Assembly: GCA_934569225.1 (NCBI GenBank)
Contig: CAKTKC010000021.1
Location: 1 to 54,463, forward strand
DNA: 54,463 nt
From: an uncultured Oscillospiraceae bacterium
Lineage (GTDB): Bacteria; Bacillota; Clostridia; Oscillospirales; Oscillospiraceae
Reading direction: 5' to 3'
Numbering within the stretch: the stretch's first letter is position 1; each line of letters opens with the position of its first letter. Below are positions 45,825 to 54,169 of the stretch, piece by piece. The position numbers were made by a program, and so were the translations under genes. The notes beneath the pieces are model-generated. The model saw nothing but the letters and a program-made list of their open reading frames with translations, had not been told where the DNA came from and did no database searches.

Positions 45825-47354
45825 TTATGACAGTTTCACAGGACAGACGCCCGTAGCCTTGCCGCCGCGGAAGATGTCCTCCAGCGCCCGGAAGGCGGGA
45901 ACGGCATAATCATAGGCGGCCAGCTTCCAGACGGTTTCGGGAAGCTGGGATAGATCGTACGGGTTGCGCAGTGCGGCAACTGCCATGGGCTTTCCCGTCG
46001 CCGCCAGGGCTTCCGCCAAAGCGAGCTGTCCCCGGAACAAATGGCCGTTGCAGGTGCCCAGGATGATTTTTTCACAGTTCTCCGCCTGCCGAAGCGCCGC
46101 GCGGATTTCTTCTTCGTCCGGGTCTTTTCCGGTGACGAAGCCCTCCGCGCCGAAAGCGTTTGCCATGTACTCCGGGAAGGTCACGGCGCTCCCGTCCGCA
46201 TTGGCCACGCCGGAGGTACGATAGTCGGCGCAGCCGCAGAAGAAGGTGTTTTCATCCGCCCGGAAAGACGTTCCGGAAATCTGGCTGATCGCCTGACGCG
46301 CCAGATTTTCCGCAGCGCGGCGGTCTGACCCCCGGTTGCACAGGCCCGGCTCCACCTGAGCCGCAAGCATTTTCTTATAGCGGAGGATTTTCTCCACGGA
46401 AGCACAAATCTCTTCCATGTCGAATTCTCCCCGCTCCGCCGCTTCGTTGACGGCCTTTGCGGCGGCCAGCTCCAGGTCAAAGGCACTGGATATCTCCGCC
46501 AAATCCACACCAGCCTTGATGGACGCGACCACGCCCTCCGGCGTTCCGTAATAATCCCGGATGGCGCCCATTTCCATGCAGTCCGTGAGGATCAGCCCCC
46601 GGAAGCCCAGCTTCTGCTTCAGAAGTCCGGTGACCATCCGCCGGGACATGGTGCAGGGAACCTGCTCCGGCTCTATGTTCGGAAACAGCACATGGCTCAT
46701 CATGATGGCCGGTACACCGGCCTCGATGGCGCGGCGGAAGGGGATCAGCTCCAGCTGCTCCAGCGCTTCCTCCGTTTTGTCCACCCGGGGAAGCCCCAGA
46801 TGGCTGTCCACCGCCGTATCGCCGTGGCCGGGGAAATGCTTGGCGCAGCACAGCACACCGCTTCCGGCATAGGGTGCGATGGCGGCACAGCCCAGGGACG
46901 CCACGCGCTCCGCTTCGTCGCCGAAGCTGCGCACGCCGATCACCGGATTGGCGGGATTGCTGTTGACATCCAGCACCGGCGCCATGTTGAAGTTGGCGCC
47001 CAGCCCCCGCAGCTGCCGGATGGTGATCTCCGAAGCCAGGCGGGCATTTTCCGGGTCTGCGGTGGCGGCCAGCGCCATGGCGCCGGGGACGTTTACGGCG
47101 TCCTGGGGGAGCCTCGTCACCATGCCGCCCTCCTGGTCGATGATGATAAAGGCGGGGTAACCCGTCTCTTCCCGAACCAGCGTCTGAATTTCGGCGCAGA
47201 GCGCGCGAAGCTGCTCCGCGCTTTCCACGTTGCGCAGGAACAGGATCACGTTGCCGATCTTGTATTCCCGGAGCAGATTCTTAAATTCCTCAGGCAGCGT
47301 TTTCCCGTGAAATCCGAATACCAGCTTCTGCCCGAGCATTCGTCTCATTTCCAT
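45825..47354 (-). CDS. nagZ: Glycoside hydrolase family 3, beta-N-acetylhexosaminidase (NagZ-like)
   Basis: A 509-residue enzyme that releases N-acetylglucosamine from muropeptide- or chitobiose-like substrates. Family 3 features: IIDQEGGMVTRLP (about 71-83), DVNSNPANPVIGVRSFG, the NagZ-specific His loop AKHFPGHGDT (171-180) and nucleophile Asp258 in GLILTDCMEMGAI. The ~150-residue C-terminal extension (FFCGCADYRTSG..., AVAALRNPYDLSQLP) is found in Firmicute NagZ-like proteins. No signal peptide, so it acts in the cytosol on imported sugars. GGAGG in the previous gene's end is the likely ribosome site. Last gene of the operon. Confidence 0.88.
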   Translation of the reverse strand: MEMRRMLGQKLVFGFHGKTLPEEFKNLLREYKIGNVILFLRNVESAEQLRALCAEIQTLVREETGYPAFIIIDQEGGMVTRLPQDAVNVPGAMALAATADPENARLASEITIRQLRGLGANFNMAPVLDVNSNPANPVIGVRSFGDEAERVASLGCAAIAPYAGSGVLCCAKHFPGHGDTAVDSHLGLPRVDKTEEALEQLELIPFRRAIEAGVPAIMMSHVLFPNIEPEQVPCTMSRRMVTGLLKQKLGFRGLILTDCMEMGAIRDYYGTPEGVVASIKAGVDLAEISSAFDLELAAAKAVNEAAERGEFDMEEICASVEKILRYKKMLAAQVEPGLCNRGSDRRAAENLARQAISQISGTSFRADENTFFCGCADYRTSGVANADGSAVTFPEYMANAFGAEGFVTGKDPDEEEIRAALRQAENCEKIILGTCNGHLFRGQLALAEALAATGKPMAVAALRNPYDLSQLPETVWKLAAYDYAVPAFRALEDIFRGGKATGVCPVKLS

Positions 47355-47358
47355 ATTT

Positions 47359-48060
47359 TCAGAGATCCTCCAATGTCTGCACCAGCTTATACTGCTCTTT
47401 GGGAATCATGAAGCACTCGCAGTAGCCCTTCCGCCCCTGGATGCCCCGGAGACGCTTTAAGTGGGAGTAGTATTCCTTATAGGGAAAACTGCTGGAATGC
47501 ACCGCAAACCAGTGGTGATCGATGGCTCTTTCCCACAGGGCATATCCGTCGCTCACGTCCACATAAACATAAGGCTCAAAGCCGGGGGCATCCTCCCAGT
47601 TTTCCGCAAAGTAAAGCTTTCTGGCGAAATGCTTCGGCAGCTCCCGCCGGAACCCCTCAATGGCGGCATAGAACCAGGCGTCCACCACGATTCTGTGGCA
47701 GACAATGTGATCCTTGTGCATACTGTTTTCGTGGTGGGTGACGATGATATCAGGCTTGACCTTGCGGATGATGTCGCAGACGGCAAAGCGAACCTCATCG
47801 TTGTCCGGCAGAAGGCCGTCTTCATAATCCAGGACGTAAGCTTCGCCCCCCAGCTCTTTGGCAAATGCCTCTGCCTCCACGATTTTTCCCCGGCGGTATT
47901 CGGCAATATCTGCCCCGGCGGGAGCGCCCTTTTCCCCGGCGGTCAGCGCCAGAGTCACGGCCTTGCCGCCGTGAACGGCGCAGGACGCCAGCAGTGCCCC
48001 GGCGGTCAGCTCGGCATCCCCAATGTGGGCGCCGATGGCAAGTACAGTCTGTGTCTTCAT
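47359..48060 (-). CDS. PIG-L family deacetylase
   Basis: A 233-residue zinc-dependent N-deacetylase (LmbE/PIG-L fold). The metal motif usually AHPDDE is AHIGDAE (His12, Asp15), and the second site is HENSMHKDH (His115, Asp117, His118). The Pro-to-Ile change is common in the GlcNAc-linked subgroup. In this operon it could remove the acetyl group from GlcNAc-containing sugars delivered by the transporter and cut by NagZ. AGGAGCTGTAGGACT precedes the ATG. Substrate not proven. Confidence 0.85.
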   Translation of the reverse strand: MKTQTVLAIGAHIGDAELTAGALLASCAVHGGKAVTLALTAGEKGAPAGADIAEYRRGKIVEAEAFAKELGGEAYVLDYEDGLLPDNDEVRFAVCDIIRKVKPDIIVTHHENSMHKDHIVCHRIVVDAWFYAAIEGFRRELPKHFARKLYFAENWEDAPGFEPYVYVDVSDGYALWERAIDHHWFAVHSSSFPYKEYYSHLKRLRGIQGRKGYCECFMIPKEQYKLVQTLEDL

Positions 48061-48064
48061 AGTC

Positions 48065-49030
48065 CTACAGCTCCTTCAGCATGACGCCGAATGTCCGGAC
48101 GACCCGGAAACCGGCGTTGAGATAGATAAACCGGGCATGGTTGTCTTCCCCGGTGAACAGTGACATATACTTTGCCCCCGCCTGCTTTTCCCGTTCCAGA
48201 AGACGGTAAAACAGCAGCGTACCCAGGCCGTGCCCCTCAAACTGCGGCGCAACCCCCAGGCCGGCAAAATAGCCCCGCCCCGTTTTTTCCGGGTACACAG
48301 GCCCGGTGAATCCGGCGCAGACATTGTCTTTCAGGCCGACCAGCAAATCCATGCCGCTTTTCCCGGCTGCCGGAATTTCCTCCGACCACATGGCATTATT
48401 CAGCGCCGCCACCATTTCCTCTAGGCCAACGTGCCGGTCTGGGTCGTAGCGCTCTACGCGGTAGCCCTCCCCGGCCATCCTCGCGGCCTTTTCCTCCACC
48501 CAGGCCGGGGTTTCATAGTCCGCCAGGCTTCGGTACATGGCGCATTCCCGGGTGCTTTCCCGGTAGCCCAGGGACAGCATCCGGTCATGCAGCGGAATAT
48601 CCGTCGCCACGCCGGGGGCGTTGTTGTGCTGGTGTCCCGGCGTGCCGGGGAGAATCCAGGGCAGGCGGATGGGATTGAAAAAGGTGACGGCGCAATGGGT
48701 CTTTCCCGCCTTCCGGAAGGCGTTTTCCAGTGCAGAGAGAAGCAGTGCCGTATTTTCGTCGGAATCTGCCTCCGCTGACAAGATCAGGCAGCTCAAGTAT
48801 CCCCGGACGTCTCCCTTGGGGATACCCGTCCCGGTGCAGCCGTTGACAAAGCCCAGAAGCGTCCCCTTTTCCTCCAGGATGAAGGTATACTCCGGGGAAA
48901 AGTTCGGATGCCGGGTCAGCAGACGGCGGAAATCCTCCAGCGGCACAGGCGCGTAGCCCATGGCGGCTCCCGCCGTGTTCCACAGAGAAAGCATGGCGCT
49001 TTCGTCGTCAGGTGTGTAAGATCGAATCAT
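48065..49030 (-). CDS. Tandem GNAT acetyltransferase
   Basis: A 321-residue protein with two GNAT domains. The N-terminal one is degenerate (MIRSYTPDDESAMLSLWNTAG..., GYLSCLILS...). The C-terminal one has the acetyl-CoA loop FAGLGVAPQFEGHGLGTLLFYRLLEREKQAG (about residues 250-280) and ends with FIYLNAGFRVVRTFGVMLKEL. It belongs to an amino-sugar operon together with a deacetylase, so it may re-acetylate or modify an amino sugar. A hairpin at 49057-49077 separates it from the permease genes. Exact substrate unknown. Confidence 0.78.
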   Translation of the reverse strand: MIRSYTPDDESAMLSLWNTAGAAMGYAPVPLEDFRRLLTRHPNFSPEYTFILEEKGTLLGFVNGCTGTGIPKGDVRGYLSCLILSAEADSDENTALLLSALENAFRKAGKTHCAVTFFNPIRLPWILPGTPGHQHNNAPGVATDIPLHDRMLSLGYRESTRECAMYRSLADYETPAWVEEKAARMAGEGYRVERYDPDRHVGLEEMVAALNNAMWSEEIPAAGKSGMDLLVGLKDNVCAGFTGPVYPEKTGRGYFAGLGVAPQFEGHGLGTLLFYRLLEREKQAGAKYMSLFTGEDNHARFIYLNAGFRVVRTFGVMLKEL

Positions 49031-49056
49031 GATAAAGTCACCTCAGTATGACAGCA

Positions 49057-49077
49057 GCCCCCACTTAAAGTGGGGGC
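49057..49077 (-). terminator. Intercistronic hairpin between permease 2 and GNAT genes
   Basis: GCCCCCACTT / AAGTGGGGGC, a 10-bp stem with a single central base, without a T-run. Rather than full termination it may set lower levels of the downstream enzymes. Confidence 0.55.
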
Positions 49078-49085
49078 CACGAAAA

Positions 49086-49955
49086 TCAGCCCTTGACGGC
49101 GCCGATGGTGACGCCTTCCATAAAGTACTTTTGCAGTGCAAAGAACAGAACGAACATGGGCAGCGCGGAGATGGTGGCACCGGCCATCATCGGGGCGAAC
49201 AGCGTTTCGTTGGCAAACTTGAACTGCTTCAGGCCCACCTGAATGGTGTACATAGCGGGATCGTTGGTCACCAGGAACGGCCAGAAGAAGTCATTCCAGC
49301 TGGCCATGAAGGTGTTGATCGCCATGACCGCCAGCACGGTTTTGGCCAGGGGCAGGACGATTTTGACAAAGATCTGGAACTGATTGCAGCCCTCAATCTT
49401 GGCGCTCTCGATCAGCGGCGTGGGCAGGCCGGAGAAGAACTGCTTGCACAGGAAAATGTTGTAGGCCGTGCACAGGCCGGGCAGAATCATGGCCGCATAG
49501 GTGTTGGTCATAGAGAATTTCTGCACCATCAGGATGTACAGCGGAACCTGGGTCACCTGATAGGGGATCATCATAGCCACCAGAATCAGGCCGAACAGAA
49601 TCTTGCTGCCCTTGAACCGGATCTTGGCGAAGGCATAGCCCGCCATGGAGGCAAAAATCACGTTGCCGATGACCGCCCCCGTCGCCACAACCACGCTGTT
49701 GAGAATCCACCGCAGGGAATAATCGCTGAAATGGAAGAACGCGTCAAAGGATTCCAGCGTAAACCGGGAAGGCAGGATCGTGCGCATATTGCCCGCCGTG
49801 GACACGTTGGGGCCAAAGGACGAGAGGATCATGTAGCAGATGGGGAACAGCGTCGCCGCCGCCAGAATGATCAGAACGATGGCGATGATTGCATTGCGGA
49901 GGTGAAGCACCTTCCTGTTGTTCAGGTGCTGGGAATACAAACCGGTAGTAGCCAT
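49086..49955 (-). CDS. Carbohydrate ABC transporter permease 2 (MalG/MsmG type)
   Basis: A 289-residue inner-membrane protein with six helices. The EAA loop ESAKIEGCNQFQIFVKIVLPLAKTVLA (about residues 187-213) is the site that contacts the ATPase. The N-terminal helix reads NAIIAIVLIILAAATLFPICYMIL. It pairs with the preceding permease. No ATPase gene lies in the operon; Firmicute sugar importers of this kind usually share one genome-encoded MsmK/MsmX-type ATPase. GGAGGGGGATT precedes the start. Confidence 0.93.
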   Translation of the reverse strand: MATTGLYSQHLNNRKVLHLRNAIIAIVLIILAAATLFPICYMILSSFGPNVSTAGNMRTILPSRFTLESFDAFFHFSDYSLRWILNSVVVATGAVIGNVIFASMAGYAFAKIRFKGSKILFGLILVAMMIPYQVTQVPLYILMVQKFSMTNTYAAMILPGLCTAYNIFLCKQFFSGLPTPLIESAKIEGCNQFQIFVKIVLPLAKTVLAVMAINTFMASWNDFFWPFLVTNDPAMYTIQVGLKQFKFANETLFAPMMAGATISALPMFVLFFALQKYFMEGVTIGAVKG

Positions 49956-49966
49956 AATCCCCCTCC

Positions 49967-50890
49967 TTAATACTCAACGTCCACGCCCATGAGCCGGAAC
50001 TGGAACAGGGACATGATAGCGATGGCAATGGCCAGCAGGATGGCCTGGGCACAGGCAAGACCGTACTTGCCGTACACAAAGGCGTTGTTGTAGATCAGCA
50101 GGCCAATCATGGTGGTGGAGTTGTCCGGGCCGCCGCCGGTCATCATGTAAGCGTTCATGAACACCTGGAAGGAGCCGATGACGCCTGTGACCAGCAGGAA
50201 CAGAGTCGTGGGCTTCACCAGAGGCCAGACGATATAGCGCACCTTCTGGAGGAAGGTGGCACCATCCAGCTCGGCGGCCTCGAAATAGCTGTTGTCAATG
50301 CCGATCAGCGCGGCAATATAGGTAATAATCCGAACACCGTGGCTGGAAAGCAGCGCCATGATGATCAGAGAAAGCATCGAAGTTCTGGTAGAGGACAGCC
50401 AGTTCTGCGCCGGAATGCCGAGTGCGCCCAGCAGCCGGTTGAATATGCCGTCCGGAGAGGAATCGTACAGCCACAGCCATACCACGGACAGCGCGACGCC
50501 GGATGCAATGCCGGGCAGATAATACATCGCCTTGAAAACGGACTGCACCTTCTTGTGGAAGGGCAGGATCATCACAGAGATGCAGAAGGACATCAGCAAT
50601 GACAAGGGCACGACCACCGCGGTATAAACCAGCGTGTTCCGCGCGGCCTTGTAGAACAGGTTGAACTTGGAATATTTCAGGGTGTCAATATAGTTTTGCA
50701 GGCCGATAAATTCCGAGCCGAAGGGCTTGTAATTGAAAAAGCTGGTGTAGATCGCGCTGAACACGGGATACAGCGTGAAAACGCAGAAAATGATCATGGC
50801 GGCAGCGATGAAAATATAGCCCCACAGGTCTTCATTGGTAAACTTCAGTTTATGGCGGACTGGCTGCCGCTTTTGTTTTGTGCTGTTCAT
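49967..50890 (-). CDS. Carbohydrate ABC transporter permease 1 (MalF/MsmF type)
   Basis: A 307-residue inner-membrane protein with six helices (first: LWGYIFIAAAMIIFCVFTLYPVFSAIYTSF). The EAA loop is EAAELDGATFLQKVRYIVWPLVKPT (about residues 217-241). It starts 11 bp before permease 2 in the operon; the ATG at 50890 is preceded by GGGAGGTAGGACT. It would form the membrane channel with permease 2 and receive sugar from the lipoprotein encoded upstream. Confidence 0.93.
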   Translation of the reverse strand: MNSTKQKRQPVRHKLKFTNEDLWGYIFIAAAMIIFCVFTLYPVFSAIYTSFFNYKPFGSEFIGLQNYIDTLKYSKFNLFYKAARNTLVYTAVVVPLSLLMSFCISVMILPFHKKVQSVFKAMYYLPGIASGVALSVVWLWLYDSSPDGIFNRLLGALGIPAQNWLSSTRTSMLSLIIMALLSSHGVRIITYIAALIGIDNSYFEAAELDGATFLQKVRYIVWPLVKPTTLFLLVTGVIGSFQVFMNAYMMTGGGPDNSTTMIGLLIYNNAFVYGKYGLACAQAILLAIAIAIMSLFQFRLMGVDVEY

Positions 50891-50996
50891 AGTCCTACCT
50901 CCCAGGGTTGCAAAGTCTCCGAAAAGGCCAATCCGGCTGAAAGCCGGTAAACATTACCCTGCCGTCAGCCTTTTCCGTTTTTTCCATAGCATTCTT

Positions 50997-51057
50997 AAAA
51001 CTTCATGCAGGAACGCTGCACCACGAAAACGCGCAAATGCAGGTGCATGAAGTTTTT
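50997..51057. repeat. Long inverted repeat between binding-protein and permease genes
   Basis: AAAACTTCATGCA (50997-51009) and TGCATGAAGTTTT (51044-51056) can form an outer stem; the inside also has dyad character. The 283-bp gap 50891-51173 holds no gene. Confidence 0.5.
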
Positions 51058-51112
51058 GTGCATCATTTCCGGTTGCCCCGCAGGGGGCGAGGAAATGGCA
51101 CATTTCTTATTT

Positions 51113-51164
51113 TTGCTATGCTTTTGCATAGCAAAATGCCCACCCCACCGAGGTGGGGTGGGCT
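51113..51164 (-). terminator. Two hairpins just downstream of the sugar-binding lipoprotein gene
   Basis: GCCCACCCCACC / GGTGGGGTGGGC (51139-51164) and TTTTGCTATG / CATAGCAAAA (51113-51138). They sit 10-60 bp after the stop. Such hairpins after a binding-protein gene commonly stabilise its message and reduce read-through into the permeases. Confidence 0.7.
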
Positions 51165-51173
51165 TTCCATCAA

Positions 51174-52613
51174 TTAGCCGAGCTTACCGGTGACGCAGTT
51201 CTCTTCACCGAAGGCGGCGAAAGCGGCCTCACAGATGTGATCATATGCATCCTGAGCGGTGGTCTCGCCGGCCAGCAGCAGCTGGAACTTGGGAACGATC
51301 TGCTCGTCCATCAGCTTCTTGGCGGTGGCGGTCATCTCGCTGGTAACGCCCTCGGGAGGCGCCTGCACCATGGCGATGCAGCGGGCAGCAGTGGCCAGGT
51401 TGTCGGCATCGCGGCCCTCCTCCAGAACCAGCGCGTCACGGCCGGACTGGCAGACGGGATCCAGATACAGCTCGTTCATGCAGGCGGCAATGCGCTCGCC
51501 GGAGCAGATGTAGTCCATGAACAGCAGCACGTTCTTCAGGTGCTCGTCGGTGGTGTTCTTGTTCCGCATGGCGATCAGGCCGTCAACGGTGCCGTAGCAG
51601 GACTCCTCACAGCCGGCCATGGTGGGCACGGGCAGGAAGGCGTAATCCATCTTCTGGGAGTTCTCAACGGCGGTGCCGTCGTTGGCTTCCAGAGCGGCGT
51701 TGTTCTTCTTGAAGTTGTTCTCGAACAGAGGCATAGCCTTGCCGAAGATCATGGCGTTGCCGGTCTGGCACATGACCATACGCTGGCCGGCTTCCACGCC
51801 GAAGTTGGGCATATAGCCGGACTTGGTCATCTCTTCGATGGCGCTGAGCAGAGTCAGCATGTTCTCGGAGGTGAAGGTGTACTTCAGCTCAGGGGTGAAG
51901 GCGTTGCTCAGGCCAGCGCCTGCGCCGAAGATGTAGAGCATATCGGAAGCGGTAACGCCGGAGTTGGCGAACACGAAGCCGTAGCAGCCGTCCTTGGTGC
52001 CCTGCTTGATGACGTCCAGGAACTCCTCATAGGTCCAGCCCTCCTTCTGGATCTTGGCGACGTCGATGCCCAGGCCTTCCATCATGGTCTTGTTGGCGCC
52101 GATGGACTGAATGGTCAGGTACAGAGGCAGGCCGTAGGTGGTGCCTTCCAGAGTCAGGTACTTCAGAGCGTTCTCGTCGTAGTCGGCCAGACGGTCAGCG
52201 GCCATGTACTGGGCGATGTCAATGGCGACGCCCATTTCCACGTAGGTGCCCAGAGCGTTGGAGGAGATCTCCGCGATGTCGGGAGCCTCGCCGGCCTGCG
52301 CCATGGTGGACAGCTTGTCGTTGTGATCGCCCCAGGAGGTCTCAATGATCTCCACGGTCAGGTTGGGGTACAGGGCATGGAAGTCATCCGCCCAGGTCTT
52401 CAGGTTCGTCAGGTAATTGCCGGTAACGGGGGGAGCCATAATCACGATGGTATCGGGTTCCGCCTTTGCTTCCGTGGGAGCCTCAGTGGCAGCGGGAGCA
52501 GCAGTGGCAGCCGCAGTGGGAGCCTTGGTCTCGTCCGCGGTCTTGGTGCCGCAGCCGGCAAACAGACCCAGAACCATAACGACGACCAGCAGCATGGTTA
52601 CGATCTTTTTCAT
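51174..52613 (-). CDS. Sugar ABC transporter substrate-binding lipoprotein
   Basis: A 479-residue extracytoplasmic solute-binding protein (family 1, MalE-like). Residues 1-24 are a lipoprotein signal with lipobox LFAGC (Cys24). A Thr/Ala/Pro-rich linker (KAPTAAATAAPAATEAPTEAKA) leads to the binding domain (WADDFHALYPNLTVEIIETSWGDHNDKLSTMAQAGEAPDIAEI, typical of sugar-binding proteins). The ATG at 52613 follows CAGGAGGATAACAGAA. First gene of the operon that continues with two permeases, a GNAT, a PIG-L deacetylase and NagZ, so the ligand is likely a GlcNAc-containing saccharide. Confidence 0.92.
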   Translation of the reverse strand: MKKIVTMLLVVVMVLGLFAGCGTKTADETKAPTAAATAAPAATEAPTEAKAEPDTIVIMAPPVTGNYLTNLKTWADDFHALYPNLTVEIIETSWGDHNDKLSTMAQAGEAPDIAEISSNALGTYVEMGVAIDIAQYMAADRLADYDENALKYLTLEGTTYGLPLYLTIQSIGANKTMMEGLGIDVAKIQKEGWTYEEFLDVIKQGTKDGCYGFVFANSGVTASDMLYIFGAGAGLSNAFTPELKYTFTSENMLTLLSAIEEMTKSGYMPNFGVEAGQRMVMCQTGNAMIFGKAMPLFENNFKKNNAALEANDGTAVENSQKMDYAFLPVPTMAGCEESCYGTVDGLIAMRNKNTTDEHLKNVLLFMDYICSGERIAACMNELYLDPVCQSGRDALVLEEGRDADNLATAARCIAMVQAPPEGVTSEMTATAKKLMDEQIVPKFQLLLAGETTAQDAYDHICEAAFAAFGEENCVTGKLG

Positions 52614-52690
52614 TTCTGTTATCCTCCTGGTGTTCAAAGTTAGCGTTCCGGCGTTCCGGGAACCGGTACTGCCGCCACGCTTCGCACTTT

Positions 52691-52719
52691 ATTATAGCGA
52701 ACTTGGTTTTTTATGTCAA
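52691..52719 (-). promoter_or_regulatory. Promoter of the amino-sugar operon
   Basis: Minus strand TTGACA (52719-52714), 17 bp, TATAAT (52696-52691): a full consensus promoter, 78 bp before the start codon. No clear operator palindrome seen. The remaining gap to 53039 (about 320 bp, AT-rich at first) holds nothing else I can support. Confidence 0.85.
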
Positions 52720-53039
52720 TAGTTACGCAAATGAATGAAACTTTATTTTATCCCCTGACTTGAAATCGCGTTTTTTTAGTGAATTGGTGAAACTATTACA
52801 AAACATCGCTCGTCAAAATGTGCAATATATACAAAAATTGTATCAATTTTTTGGCAACAAAATGCATGGTCATTCCTCCCGAAAGACGATACAATGGTAC
52901 GGATACTGTAGAAAAGTATAAAGATTGGTAAAATTTTTCGCGAAAGAGCAGGAAGCCTCCGCGGCGTCCCGGCCCGGCCGTCCGGAACTCCCATGGCAAA
53001 AGGCGAAAACGCAGAAATCATGACAAAAGGCGGTACCCT

Positions 53040-53681
53040 ATGAATTTCTCTCCCGATTCAAGATTCATGCGCCTGTGCGGCAGCTTTGTGTCGCTGGTGC
53101 GCATCAATCTTCTGTGGCTGCTGTGCAGTCTGCCCCTGTTCACCGTCGGCGCTTCCACCGCCGCCATGGTTTCCGCCCTGACGGCGTTCCAGGCGGATGA
53201 GGAGTGCGGCGCAAAGGTGTTCTTCCGTGCCTTCCGCATCCATTTCCGCCAGGCAACCGTCTTGTGGCTGCTGATGGCTTTCCTTGGGTGTATGCTGGCG
53301 CTGGATTACCGGATCGTGGTTCATCTGGCCTTCCCCGTAAGAATGGCAGTGATCGTGGTGATCTGCTTCTGCGCGCTGGCTCTGATCCTGGTGTCCGGCC
53401 TGATTTTCCCCCTGCTGGTCCGCTTTCCGGGAACACTGCGGGACACCGTCATCAACGCGGTACTGCTGAGCATTGCCCATCTGCCGAAGATGCTGCTGGT
53501 AACGGCCATGAACCTGCTGCCGCTGCTGCTTCTCGTGCTGCTGCCCCGGGTGGTTCTCTTTTTCGGCTTTCTGTGGCCGGTGTGCGGATTTTCTCTCGTA
53601 GCGCTGTATGACCTGAAGGTGATAGAGAAAATCTTTGCCATTCTGGAAAGCCACACTCAGGAGCCGACGGATCAGGATTGA
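53040..53681 (+). CDS. YesL-like (DUF624) membrane protein
   Basis: A 213-residue polytopic membrane protein with about five helices (INLLWLLCSLPLFTVGASTAAMV, TVLWLLMAFLGCMLAL, VRMAVIVVICFCALALILVSGLIFPLLV, MLLVTAMNLLPLLLLVLLPRVVLFFGFLWPVCGFSLVALY). The opening (RFMRLCGSFVSLVRINLLWLLCSLPLFTVGAS) is diagnostic of the family, which is nearly always next to sugar ABC importers of Firmicutes, as here (divergent from the amino-sugar operon). Function unknown; an accessory of carbohydrate uptake is the usual suggestion. The ATG at 53040 is preceded by AAAAGGCGG. Confidence 0.88.
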   Translation: MNFSPDSRFMRLCGSFVSLVRINLLWLLCSLPLFTVGASTAAMVSALTAFQADEECGAKVFFRAFRIHFRQATVLWLLMAFLGCMLALDYRIVVHLAFPVRMAVIVVICFCALALILVSGLIFPLLVRFPGTLRDTVINAVLLSIAHLPKMLLVTAMNLLPLLLLVLLPRVVLFFGFLWPVCGFSLVALYDLKVIEKIFAILESHTQEPTDQD

Positions 53682-53704
53682 CAGCGCCCATTCTCGTAGA
53701 TATG

Positions 53705-53737
53705 AATTGGGGTCAGGCTTGCCGCCTGACTCCAATT
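53705..53737 (+). terminator. Terminator-like hairpin after the YesL-like gene
   Basis: AATTGGGGTCAGGC / GCCTGACTCCAATT, 14-bp stem with one G-T pair and a 5-nt loop; the T-run after it is poor. Confidence 0.55.
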
Positions 53738-53774
53738 GTCGGTTATAAGGGATATCCAATTACCATCACGCGCT

Positions 53775-54128
53775 TCATTGCGAGTTTTCCTTTGCTGTTT
53801 TGCAGGAAGCGATCAGCAGTCTGCGAATATTGCCACACAGTTTATTGGTATATTGATATGTAGTAAGATCAATTCTTTTGGTTTCGTACATCAGTTTCAG
53901 CCAATAACTTGTCTCGTTGGACTCTTTCAATGCAATTTCCAACTTTGCAATAAAATCTTTCTTGCTCTGTGCGTACTGCGCTTCGTGTATATTCGCGCCT
54001 ACGGAAGTACCTGCTCTTGCAAGCTGATCGGTCATATATGAACTTTTGGGTGCCGTTACGCTATCAACGAGATTCACGATTGCAACTGCAAATTCAAAAG
54101 ATAAGTCGAGTAATTTGTTTCCAGACAT
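53775..54128 (-). CDS. Four-helix-bundle protein (23S rRNA intervening-sequence / Avd-like family)
   Basis: A 117-residue helical protein. The family is recognised from LLDLSFEFAVAIVNLVDSVTAPKSSYMTDQLARAGTSVGANIHEAQYAQSKKDFIAKLEIALKESNETSYWLKLMYE. Members occur as ORFs inside 23S rRNA intervening sequences, as the accessory Avd of diversity-generating retroelements, and as stand-alone genes of unknown function. Basic surface residues suggest nucleic-acid binding. The ATG at 54128 follows AAGAAGGTGC. The gene is clearly AT-richer than its neighbours, a sign of transfer. No reverse transcriptase or template repeat is in the window; the hairpin array immediately upstream is its only notable neighbour. 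Confidence 0.85.
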   Translation of the reverse strand: MSGNKLLDLSFEFAVAIVNLVDSVTAPKSSYMTDQLARAGTSVGANIHEAQYAQSKKDFIAKLEIALKESNETSYWLKLMYETKRIDLTTYQYTNKLCGNIRRLLIASCKTAKENSQ

Positions 54129-54150
54129 AAAAGCACCTTCTTTCTTGCGT

Positions 54151-54159
54151 ATTATATCA
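54151..54159 (-). promoter_or_regulatory. Extended -10 promoter of the four-helix-bundle gene
   Basis: Minus strand TGATATAAT: TATAAT with an upstream TG, 23 bp before the start codon. No good -35. It lies just outside the left inverted repeat of the hairpin element. Confidence 0.5.
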
Positions 54160-54169
54160 AAATGCTGCG

